A stretch of 64,000 nt of DNA from the NCBI GenBank assembly GCA_907165275.2, contig OU015663.1, positions 6,274,501-6,338,500 of the forward strand, read 5' to 3'. This document shows positions 54,600-64,000 of this stretch, piece after piece; the stretch's first letter is position 1; every line of letters begins with the position of its first letter. A program made the translations under genes and the position numbers. This DNA is from Zygaena filipendulae. Lineage: Eukaryota; Arthropoda; Insecta; Lepidoptera; Zygaenidae. The notes below the pieces were generated by a model, which had not been told where the DNA came from, ran no database searches, and saw only the letters and a program-made list of their open reading frames with translations.

Positions 54600-55545
54600 A
54601 CTCTCGTGGCAACTGTTATGATGGGGCTTACCCAACTCGAGGTCAGCCCTCTGCTCTGATTGAATGTTTAGGACGTAGGTAGTACTAAATATAGTAGTGA
54701 TTGTTAGAGAATAATAAGATTTTACATAATGGCGTACCTAGGTACTTTTGATTATGAAATAAACAACTCGTTTCAAACTATTCGTCCGACCTACATAACT
54801 TTTTATACAATGAAATATAATGCAACACTGCTTGAAGACAAATATTTCGCTATAGGTAGGTACCTACTTTTAAGAGACTAGGTAACATAACTAACTACAA
54901 CACACGCCTGTTATATATATGCCTAATATATAACATGCCTACTATATAATATGTATACATATATTTATCATATGTAATGATAGATAGAAATGGGCTTGCG
55001 TAGTTCAGGAACTTGACAGAGCCCATCGAGTCTGATAATCGCATATTTACACACTGAAGCGCGTATTGTATGACGTCAACTTCGATTCTCCCTCTATAAT
55101 TACATACATCGTCTATCTAAATATGTATAATGTGATTTGCTTTGTCTAGTCTATAAATAATCGTTCACGGGTCACTGAGGGTTGTAATAACATAACTGTG
55201 ACATTGCACCCTAAACCTGACCGCCGCGGCAGCAAATTGATTTTGTGTGCCATGCCATTGACCCCATTAACTGGGTCGAATGCGTTTGTAAAATCAGGGG
55301 GACGATCGTGCTAAAATTCAACGTTCTAAGTTTGGTTTTGGTTGACGCTATTATTTCTGAACGGAATTGTTGACGTAACCTTTATCTACGTTTTGAGTAA
55401 AATCGAACCTGATTTCAACAAACTTGTTAAAAATCATCAAATCCATCCATCTCATTAGATTAGTTTTGAAACTAAAATTGATTACCTATCTATATTTTTT
55501 TTTAATTTGATAAAAATATATTCTTAATATTATAAAATGCGTCTT
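54600..55545. other. No recognisable gene
   Basis: AT-rich; a GC-richer patch CTGACCGCCGCGGCAGC near 55215 has no frame or ends. Confidence 0.45.
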
Positions 55546-55550
55546 AATTA

Positions 55551-55746
55551 CTATCACCGGTAAAAATGTCTAGTTTAGAATGTAAGTTTAAACACCAGCA
55601 CCGACTAATAATAGCTAACTATGAAACTTAATTATATAAGTAATGAAATTGTTTTTTTTTAAGTTTTAGGAGTGTATAAAAAATAAGGGCCGCTGATAAA
55701 TAATTAATTTTCAAATGAGGCGGTAAAAGAAATAAGTTTTGAGAAT
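55551..55746. repeat. Dispersed repeat, inverted copy of 16611-16806
   Basis: AAATGTCTAGTTTAGAATGT, CGCTGATAAATAATTAATTT and GGTAAAAGAAATAAGTTTT. Confidence 0.75.
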
Positions 55747-55874
55747 CTCTGCAGTATATAGACACAATTTTGGTTTAATTCTAATAATTTTGTGAGTAGA
55801 TACAATTTAATATAATATGTATAATATGTGATAATCAGTAAAATATACTAATCAGTAAAATTGTACGATATATT

Positions 55875-56151
55875 ATAGAAAAATGAAATAGTACGAAAAA
55901 TACTATATTTTTAATCCTAATTCAACCGTCGCGCTTTTTTATATTAACTGTGGCTGCTCTGGAACGCACCCGCAGCGCAGCACGGGGAATTTTAGAACGA
56001 AATGCATATAGCAAAAAATCGTCAACTGTCAAAAATGCTGCCCGATACATAATGATTAAAAAAAAATTCCCTGCATTTCCCAAAAATACTATATTTTGCA
56101 CCTTTTTTCGGAAAAATACTATATTTTTTCCAAAAAAAGGTGGCAACCCTA
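55875..56151. mobile_element. Possible hAT remnant (TGGCAACCCTA end)
   Basis: AAAAATACTATATTTTT-type subterminal repeats at both sides and a right end GGTGGCAACCCTA. The left end is not defined; overlapping frames are not genes. Confidence 0.35.
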
Positions 56152-56392
56152 ACTGTAAAGAAAAAATAGTAACTTTGTTTTTGGTAAAACGATCAAATTC
56201 ATTTCTAAAATTTACATATTTCTGACATCTATAGTCGTAGCCACATCATGAACTATAGATTAATCTATTTTAAGTTTAATGATTTGGGTAACAATGTTTT
56301 GCCATGTAGGGTGGTCTATACATATTAATTATAACCCCTAGAGCATTCTGGGTTAAGCGCTTACACTTGAATAGAGACGGTGACGGTGACGG

Positions 56393-56416
56393 TGAGTGAG
56401 AGAGAGAGAGAGAGCG
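56393..56416. repeat. (GA)n microsatellite
   Basis: GTGAGTGAGAGAGAGAGAGA; short. Confidence 0.8.
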
Positions 56417-56438
56417 AGTAATCACACTACACTAAATA

Positions 56439-56763
56439 GGGATGTTGACGACTTTTGAAAATCAAAATTCTAATTAGTTTGTCAGTTAGAAAATAAAAAA
56501 AACAATAGACACGTATTTTTTGCTTTTTCAAATAAATTAAAATATACAGAGATAAAGCGCATTAAAGTTTAGGGTGAGGGGGTCGTGACGTCACTAACCA
56601 CTAAAACCGCCATACAAACTGTCAGAATAGTGACGTCACGCGAAATTTCAACTCAATATATCGCCGTTATTTTTTGATTACGTAAAAAAAGAAAAAATAC
56701 GTGTCCAATATTTTTTAATAATCTACAAGACGGACTAAAAAATAAAAACTAGTCAACATGCCC
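56439..56763. mobile_element. 325-bp TIR repeat with TGACGTCA sites, copy 2
   Basis: GGGATGTTGAC to GTCAACATGCCC. It contains GGTCGTGACGTCACTAACC and AATAGTGACGTCACGCG. Exactly the same length as 30994-31318, inverted. Confidence 0.82.
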
Positions 56764-57239
56764 ATTTTGTCTTCGGCGCATAGGGCTTCTACCACGGCAC
56801 GCTCGCTACGTTCGCCCGGCAGCGAACAAACACAACGCGGTATAAACCTAACCTAACCAAGAATGTCGGGGTGCTCTACACCCTACTACTACTAGTAATC
56901 AGTTCATAATGTGGCTGACCACTACATGAAATTTGGAACTTTCTTTTTCTTATTGTTTACATACCGATAGCGTAATAACAGCTAATATAAGTAGCACTAA
57001 TTGTACAAATCTCTTTGGTTTTTTGTGCTATTTTATGTCAACTTAATTTTTTTTACTGTCAATTTGGTAAACAAATTTAAAATAAACATTATCATCAATT
57101 ATTGATCAATTCTCAGATGTGGTCACGACATAAGAATAAGTATAAATAAATAAAATTGAAGCTTTTGTTTGTAATGTCAAACTAACAGCTTTTTCTAAAT
57201 TCATGTGAAAGGGAATGTATAATTTGTTTGTACTTATTT

Positions 57240-57560
57240 TTAAAACGCTTGGCTGTCTGTCTGTTTGTATCTACCAGTTAATCTCCGAATCGATTGGACC
57301 CATTTGCACGGGAGCTTAGGAGTGGGGACTCGTGACGGACGTTATAAACTTCATCACTACATAGTATAAAACAAAGTCGCTTGACGCTTCCCGCTGTCTG
57401 TCCCTTTGTATGCTTAGATCTTTAAAACTACGCAACGGATGTTGATGCGGTTTTTTTAATAGATAGAGCAATGATATTTAGTATTTACATAGAATGTCAT
57501 TGAGATAGAGTGATTCAAGAGGAAGGTTTATACGTATAGTTTATCCTGGAATTCCCACCG
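57240..57560. repeat. GCGGGG-type repeat pieces
   Basis: GGCTGTCTGTCTGTTTG at 57251, CGCTTGACGCTTCCCGCTGT at 57379 and GATTCAAGAGGAAGGTTTAT at 57510 are parts of the common family. Confidence 0.5.
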
Positions 57561-57569
57561 GATTACACG

Positions 57570-58330
57570 GAAATACACCATGAGCTTGAGCGTTCAAGTG
57601 TATGTGTAGGTATAGTATATATATGTACATATATATGTATAGCTCCAAACACAATTTTCTGCTTTTCCGCTGCTTCCAATCACTTTCGTATTAACTATAG
57701 TATTATACTTCGTGGCTGAAATACTGGACTTCCCAAATAACTCAAACCCGCTATTATATTATTTCCACTAATCATAACTACATTACTTACGATATATTCT
57801 CAAACAATCTCATTGTTCCTATCAAATTAAATTCTTTAATTTTTTACAATTCAAAGAAAATTAATAGATATTAATAATTATAATCAACAGGATTGCATAT
57901 TTTACAGTTTAAAATTCACTATGTTAATACGCGGGTACCGTACCTGACCTGGATAGAGGCTAAAATATTTTACTAAACATTACTGAGACCAATTAAGTAA
58001 TATCATGACGTAGCACGTACGTACTAGACGTTGACGCTGAGACAAATTTTTCATTACTCATACTCGGAAAGTAGGTCTGAAGTTGCCTGAGAAGCGGGTT
58101 GAAAGTAACACTTTTCAGCCCTAGGGAGAATCGCTTTCAACTGACAACTGTCAAATTATTAAAAAAAAACTAGGTCTATTTTCACATTTCTATTGAACCA
58201 TGTTCCAACTTTCTATACAGCCAGCGCGATGTAAAATTGAAATAGCGTAAAGTTTAAGTAGGTATTAATTAAAATAAAATTCACTCATTTTTTCTTTAGC
58301 TAATTCCTATTTTTATTTTGACTTTCCTTG
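57570..58330. other. No recognisable gene
   Basis: AT-rich; a TATATATGTACATATATATG palindrome at 57618-57640. Confidence 0.45.
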
Positions 58331-58372
58331 CATTCGTAACGAAAAGCACAGTATTATCCTCGGGAGAAAGAC

Positions 58373-58437
58373 TTATTTAGTCCCTCGAACTATTGGCGCC
58401 CGAGCGTAGCGACCGACCCCGTCTCGGGACTAAATAA
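58373..58437. mobile_element. 65-bp palindromic-end insertion (TTATTTAGTCCC)
   Basis: TTATTTAGTCCC and GGGACTAAATAA bound a GC-rich core (GGCGCCCGAGCGTAGCGACC). The same flanks without it occur at 13993-14075, so it is an insertion into an older repeat. Confidence 0.72.
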
Positions 58438-58719
58438 ATTACTTTCACCCCTAGGATAACAATGTACTATTACACGCTTTTTCGGAAAGGAATGTCCCTA
58501 GGGTATCTATAGAAATATCCTTTAGGTATTCTAATTATAGAACGACTCTCATATATGACCGACATTGATTATATTAATTTGTAGTACCTACTTACTTGCT
58601 CGTGTTTTTTTTATTATACTAACCGATGTACCTACATGACGCCACGCTACGCACCCATCTTACATAGGAATAATATTATATGGAAAAACATCATCACCTT
58701 ATTAAAAATAATAAATCTA

Positions 58720-58903
58720 ATATATAAAATTCTCTTGTCACAATGTTCGTTCCCATACTCCTCCGAAACGGCTTGACCGATTCTCATGAAATTTTTTATG
58801 CATATTCAGTAGGTCTGAGAATCGGCTACTATCTATTTTTCATCCCGGAATTCCCGCGGGAACTCCGAAACTCACGCGGGTGACACCGCGGGGCACACCT
58901 AGT
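58720..58903 (+). repeat. GCGGGGCACACCTAG repeat
   Basis: AATATATAAAATTCTCTTGT, GGAATTCCCGCGGGAACTCC and GTGACACCGCGGGGCACACC then TAG-T. Confidence 0.7.
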
Positions 58904-59039
58904 ATTTAATATTATACTAATGTTGGGTTGAATCATCAAATCCGTTTGTTGGAAACATTTACTCATTAAATTTTCGTCGTGTCATTAGAAAATATTTAAA
59001 AATCTTCGAAAAAAGACGTGGTTAACAAACGGGTAGCAC

Positions 59040-59107
59040 AAGTGGTGAGGGGATGAAGCTGCTGGTCTCCGGCGAGGAGGGGGGCGGGGGCGGTGCGCGC
59101 GTCTATT
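59040..59107. other. Orphan GC-rich, coding-like island
   Basis: About 65 bp of very GC-rich sequence in AT-rich surroundings. On plus it reads STSGEGMKLLVSGEEGGGGG then ARVY and a stop. On minus it reads TRAPPPPPSSPETSSFIPSP then LVLPVC and a stop. Neither strand has a convincing acceptor with a pyrimidine tract. It may be a terminal exon or the relic of one. Confidence 0.2.
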
Positions 59108-59265
59108 GATTTACCACGTTACTCACATCCAGACTTCTGTTAAACATTGCCAAATGCACTATCTTTATAGATTCTATTATCAATGAATATCTAAGTTTAT
59201 ACGAGTATGACATTTTATGAAAAAAATCCTTAGTTGCACACAAAAACGTATTTTAAAAAGGAACT

Positions 59266-59304
59266 CGATTTTATGGCAAATTGGACAGATTTGCCATAAA
59301 ATCG
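59266..59304. repeat. Perfect 16-bp hairpin, 7-nt loop
   Basis: CGATTTTATGGCAAAT, loop TGGACAG, then the exact complement. Confidence 0.9.
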
Positions 59305-59309
59305 GATTA

Positions 59310-59620
59310 ACGGATCTACATTTGTTTGTAAATAAACAAACTTAAGAGTAATTAGAAAAGGAGTAAAGTTTCCTTTAACATAAAGGGCATGAAGTGAACA
59401 ATAAACTCTCCTCGGTTTTGCGTTAGATTTAATTCTTGTATTTTTTAATTAACTATTTTGGCAATAATTGAAAAAAATATTTAGGGTATTAGTTCCTATG
59501 TTATAGTAGGTATATTCTTGGTATTAGTGATTCTTAATGCTTGCTAAAATTATTAAAATCGTTTTCTAAAACGCTACACGAAGCACTTGGATGAGGTTAT
59601 TCTCTATTATCTTACCAATT
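59310..59620. other. No recognisable gene
   Basis: AT-rich DNA. Confidence 0.45.
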
Positions 59621-59621
59621 T

Positions 59622-59700
59622 TTTTATTAATTTATTCTTCACTGCACAAAATGTACAAATGGCGAACTTAATGCCTTGCGGCATTCTTTACCAGTTGACC
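59622..59700 (-). repeat. LINE 3' tail
   Basis: TGTACAAATGGCGAACTTAA and CTTGCGGCATTCTTTACCAG, as at 27985. Confidence 0.65.
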
Positions 59701-59875
59701 ATTGGGTAGACAGAGAGATAATATAATTCCATTTGGAAGATTGATACGAGTTCTCGGGGGAATTACGAAATTTAGATGGGTCTGGAAACTTATAGATACT
59801 TACTGTCTATATTTGCTTGGCCTTGTTGTGTACCTACTTATTAATTTGGTCACATGACTCAGCAGAGTTATTATC

Positions 59876-59960
59876 TTTTTTAACCGACTTACAAAAAGGA
59901 GGGAGGTTCTGTGTTCAGCTGTACTTATGTATGTTTTTTTTTTTACAATTAGCCGTTATT
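59876..59960 (-). repeat. Foldback/GTCGGTTAAAAA family end
   Basis: TTTTTAACCGACTTACAAAA, GGAGGGAGGTTCTGTGTTC and TATGTATG-T13 match the reverse of 36335-36430. Confidence 0.65.
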
Positions 59961-59964
59961 TCTT

Positions 59965-60540
59965 CACAACATACATATCTACTTGATCCCACACTACGCT
60001 ATCAGCTTGTCTATAAACTCGAAATTATATAAAAGAAGAATCTGACAACGCAGAATGAAGTTCCTGTTACTTTAATTGGGACTAGGGTACTTGACAACGA
60101 AAATAAACCAACTATGCCTACTTTTTGTTTTATTAGACAAAAAAATAAATCCTCTATAAAACAAAGCTATATTCATGCATGAAAAGCCAATACTCCTACT
60201 ACTATACCTATTACCTACAGATGCAAACCGAAGCGCTATACGCTCTACTACCTACTAAGTTACATTAATTCAAAGGTCAGCACGGCGTCACGCCAATGTT
60301 CATGTGAACTCGTAGTCTCTGGAACTCACACTTTAATATCCAATGCTTTTACTTTTACTTTCTTCGTTGCAATTTGGAATTTTGCTTGAAATAACCATTA
60401 AGTTTTTTTTCAATATGTTTTACTGTTCCAGATATCAAATCATAAAAACATGTTGTAGTTAAATCTTTATTGATTTTGTACAAAGCGCTCCGCGAATTGA
60501 GCTTAGTACGCTAGTAATATACCTAATCAGAACATATTAT
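59965..60540. other. No recognisable gene
   Basis: AT-rich DNA without clear elements. Confidence 0.45.
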
Positions 60541-60544
60541 TATA

Positions 60545-60965
60545 AAACAAAGTATTCCGCCGCGTCTGTCTGTCTGTTCGCGATGCACTCGAAAACTACT
60601 AACTAAACGGAAATACGGATTATCACGCGGTTTTCACCAATAGCTAGAGTTATTCGTGAGGAAGGTGTCAAGGTTTTGTGTAAATTCGTTGAAAAGTGTC
60701 GGAAGAAGTGCATTATATTTTACATACTACACGTTGTCAGGGTTGTAGGGTACTTTTTATCTCGGGATTCCCGCGGGAACTTTAAAATTAACGGGGGGAA
60801 CAGCTAGTATTTGCTATTTTAAGACAACTCTACAAAATGTGTTATTTTTCTTCACCTTCAAACTCAACCTGTGTATAATTTATGATGGAACTAGCTTTCC
60901 CCCACGGTTTTACCCGCTGTAATTTCTGAGTTCTCGCGGGAATTCCAGGATAAATTATACGTGTA
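60545..60965. repeat. Two GCGGGG-type repeats, facing each other
   Basis: A forward copy from ACAAAGTATTCCGCCGCGTC to GGGGGGAACAGCTAG (60807). A reverse piece begins CTAGCTTTCCCCCACGGTTT (60891). Confidence 0.65.
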
Positions 60966-60969
60966 AACT

Positions 60970-62015
60970 TGAATTACTCATATTATTATTATTTATTATA
61001 CATCTTAAGATTGTATTCAAAGAGTATATAATCAGTTAACCACTACGTATTGTACTTGAAAAATTAATTAATCTTTTTACCAATAAATAGCTTAAAATTA
61101 CGCAAATTAACCTTTATTGAGCCAGCCGAAGGCTCACCCTACTTCCGAACCTCACAGTTTTAAGGATCTAAGCATAGATAGATATAAGAGACAGACAGCT
61201 ACAGCGGGTAGCGACTTTGTTTTATACTTTGCATTCAATACTTATAATGTCCTTGACTATGTAGTGATAATTAGCAAGGTTATAATTTACATACCTAACC
61301 TTTTAGCTTCTGGAACCTTGTGAAGGTTAAAGGACATATAGCCGCAGGTCAACCAACCAAGCTTTAAAGGCTTAAAATAGCGATAAGAAAGATTAAGTCG
61401 ATTAAGGTCTGCCAAGAGCAGGCGATCTGCACGACGACGTTATTAAAGCCTTTTGATGTTTCTTGGGCGTTGCGATTTGTCAGGAATTCACCAAGCTGCG
61501 GGGGATTCAAAATCAGTCTGGTTATCTGCGGGGAGAATATTGATGAAGACAAAATGCGAGAACATCAATGACGTTTTAAGATAGAATGTCTTTGGAGAAT
61601 ATATTATTTTTGAATAATTTTACAATATAGTCACATTTGGTTGTGTTCAGTAAAATCAGGTGACCGAAGTTTTGGGGTAAATTAGTACATTAACAGTGTC
61701 ATGACGTCTTTAGAATTCAGCTCTATATTCATTTTGTAAATCTAAATAAAATATACCTTAACAATTTTGTGGGAATTGCGAAAGTAGTTAAAAATTAACT
61801 ACGACTGAAATCCGTTGCCGCAATGCAAACAGTTTGACATTAATGAGGGTGTGGAGGGTGGGCTCGCCCCTGCTTTGTTCCTCGGCCTACGACTCAAGTC
61901 CCTACGTCCAAGGTCACACCACCCACTCTGGGTATTTGTGATACCTACCTATTTATTTACCCGGTTCAGGCAAATTTTTATACACTTGTCGATATACAGT
62001 ATTCTGTTGCTTTTC
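60970..62015. other. No recognisable gene
   Basis: AT-rich. Frames at 61117-61323 and 61364-61552 show no family motif. Confidence 0.45.
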
Positions 62016-62019
62016 CTAT

Positions 62020-62200
62020 CCTTACTAGTATAAATTTGAAAGTGAGTTTATTTGTTTGTTACGCTTTTACAGCTTAACTACTCAACCGATCATCATTCAA
62101 TATTGCAGACACGTTGCCAGGGGTACAGAGAAGGACAAAGGGTACTTTTTGTAACGGAATTCCCATGGGAACTCCGAAATTGACCTGTGTGAAACCCCTG
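62020..62200 (+). repeat. GCGGGG-type repeat, full-length type
   Basis: TACTAGTATAAATTTGAAAG, ACGCTTTTACAGCTTAACTA, CAGACACGTTGCCAGGGGTA and GGAATTCCCATGGGAACTCC. Confidence 0.7.
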
Positions 62201-62439
62201 CAAATGCTTAAGTTAAATTCCTTATAGTAGGTACCTACTTTAAAAATATAAATTTAGTGAATGGTATGCTATGCTCAGCGAATCTTGTGCAATAATCCCT
62301 GAGAGATTAAAACTTCAATGATTCAGTAAGACTCCAGTCACATAGGCCACAGTTTTAGATCGAATACAAAGAAAAAGTGACCTTTTGAGCAGCCTTTGCA
62401 ATTCAATATTCTATATTGAGGTAAAAATGCAGTGTTATT

Positions 62440-62535
62440 TATATAGCTGTTCCCCGCGGTAATTTCGGAATTCCCGCGGGAATTACGGGTTTCAATATAA
62501 CCTATGCTACTCGGAGATAATGTAGCATTCTAATG
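62440..62535 (-). repeat. GCGGGG-type repeat fragment
   Basis: TAGCTGTTCCCCGCGGTAAT and GGAATTCCCGCGGGAATTAC. Confidence 0.65.
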
Positions 62536-62869
62536 GTGAAAGAATTTTACTCAAAATTCTTTCACTCAAAATTCTTTAAATGTTACTCTCCTTCATAGCT
62601 ATCTATGTATGTCAGACGTTCCCAAAATAATTCCGAAACCCCAGACGATGGCTTCAACCAAGGAGGATGACTTCAACTAAATTATAATAAGGATCACCAG
62701 CCGACGCTTACTTTGGTTTCGGCTCTCCTTGTCGTTGTTATAGTTATAATAATAAAAATATTTTCTTAAAAAATAAATTACGCAGAGATAGCTGACAAAA
62801 ATGCGCTTAACAATATGTGTGTACATAATCTTTAGGTTCATAAAAACACTTCCAAAAACGTCATCTCTA

Positions 62870-63178
62870 CTAATATTATAAATGCGAAAGTAACTCTGTT
62901 TGTCTGTCTGTTACGCTTTCACGCCTTAACGGCTCAACTAATCATCATGAAATTTTGCATTCACGTTGTCAGAGATACATAGAAGGACATAGCTTACTTT
63001 ATATCCCGGAATTCCCGCAGGAACTCCGAAATTAACATTGATGAATTCTCATATAATCGCATAAAATTTTGCATACACGTCAGGAGTAGGTACAGAAAAG
63101 GAAATACGGTATTCTTATCCCAGAATTCCCGCGAGATCTTTGAAATTTACACGGGCAAAATCGCGGGGAACAGCTAGT
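62870..63178 (+). repeat. ACTAATATTATAAATGCGAAAG...CTAG repeat, with internal duplication
   Basis: TACTAATATTATAAATGCGA, GTCTGTTACGCTTTCACGCC, two GGAATTCCCGC blocks (63006, 63120) and the end AAAATCGCGGGGAACAGCTAG. Confidence 0.75.
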
Positions 63179-63179
63179 C

Positions 63180-64000
63180 CCAGATAAAAGTATAATAATT
63201 TCGCTTGTAATATTTTTTTCTTCAAACTTCTAGGATTGTTGTGAAATAATTATACAGGAAAATTGCTTGAAAGATCCAGACGTCACGTTCCATTGTGTTG
63301 AAGTTATCAGTGTTGTTGGCGATAAGTTCTCCACATTTGCATTCGTGATTCATATTTAACACGCTAGCTAGTTTTGAAACTTACGTCATGCGCAAGGTTG
63401 ATTCGAGGCTACGCCTTGGAGAATTTTTTGCCTTCATCATTATCAGACTAGAGCTTTAAACCTAGGTGCTTACATATAAACATGAGTCAGCAAAGGTAAC
63501 TGATGTTGGTCATTTCCTTACATGTGTAGGAAGTGATCAGTCAAATCATACCTATCTTTTTGCTTAACTTTAAAATCTTACGTCTTTATTGGACGCAGTT
63601 AAGCAATAACATGTTAACCCACAATATTAATTTATTGATTCAAAACGCTTTATTGAGAGTTATAGAGCGTTTTTTAATTGTGTGTTTATCTTATTACATT
63701 GTTTAAATACCAAAAAACATTTAAACATAAAAAAAATGCTGAAACAAAATCACGATATGATTTTAAAACACGATTTATTAAAAATTTCTCCAATGTGGGT
63801 TAACACACTATTGCTTATCTATGTCCTATTATTCTTATCTATGAATTAACAGGATAAATTTATCAATCAAGCTATTTCAATAACAGACCTTTCTCCAATG
63901 ATTAAATCGAATAACGTAAAATTTTCGATCTACTATGTTGATCTACAATATGATCTATAAAGTTATGTATGAAAGAACCTCGAAGACCCATTTGCCCTTA
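63180..64000. other. No recognisable gene
   Basis: AT-rich; TTGGACGCAGTTAAGCAATA and GTTAACCCACA motifs, nothing coding. Confidence 0.45.

Noticed and set aside
55950..56225. 91-codon plus ORF starting MAALERTRSAARGILERN
   Set aside because: It runs through AAAATACTATATTTT repeats of a hAT-like remnant; not supported as a gene.

Overview
This 64 kb window is AT-rich animal nuclear DNA, almost certainly from a moth or butterfly. The pointers are a split insect-type zinc transporter gene, (CCTAA)n telomere-type repeats, many short interspersed repeats of the kinds abundant in Lepidoptera (ends such as GCGGGGCACAGCTAG and ACTAATATTATAAA), and ubiquitous TAGGTACCTA motifs. Nothing prokaryotic or viral was seen.

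Layout. One host gene can be assembled with confidence: a ZIP (SLC39) zinc importer on the minus strand, in five coding exons at 33509-33209, 7674-7439, 7233-7064, 6611-6277 and 5580-5492. All splice phases agree, giving 1131 nt or about 376 aa with eight membrane segments and two His-rich tracts. Its promoter region (TATA box 33592-33584, two MTF-1-type core motifs further upstream) lies just beyond exon 1. Its first intron is 25.5 kb and is packed with transposon relics. On the plus strand there are weak signs of the 5' end of a second gene: a possible untranslated exon ending at 52255 and a tiny coding exon at 54152-54189, with the rest outside the window.

Nearly everything else is mobile DNA. 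Retroelements: a 5'-truncated CR1/L2-like LINE (37119-38524), pieces of RTE-like LINEs around it (36435-40476), a Ty3/gypsy pol relic (10911-11150), a tRNA-derived SINE (about 17781-17940), a poly(A) retroposon with a 15-bp target duplication (47912-48182), another poly(A) insert inside a 15-bp minisatellite (51387-51702), and several LINE 3' tails. DNA elements: Tourist/Harbinger-like MITEs with TWA target duplications, a hAT-like MITE, a Tc1/mariner-like MITE, three copies of a 231-bp TIR repeat, two inverted copies of a 325-bp repeat carrying TGACGTCA sites, and several foldback elements.

The most interesting signal is a family of very small elements ending in CTCAGACG...CGTCTGAG. Five insertions in this window each have a perfect 8-bp target duplication. 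Internal length runs from 358 bp down to 17 bp, and the smallest copy (18252-18268) is only the two 8-bp termini around one base. Also notable are near-perfect short hairpins that look like template-switch mutations, one with an unrearranged paralogue in the same window, and a dispersed 15-bp minisatellite that reads as a pentapeptide repeat.

All calls are from reading the sequence. No alignment or database search was run, so family names below superfamily level are tentative.
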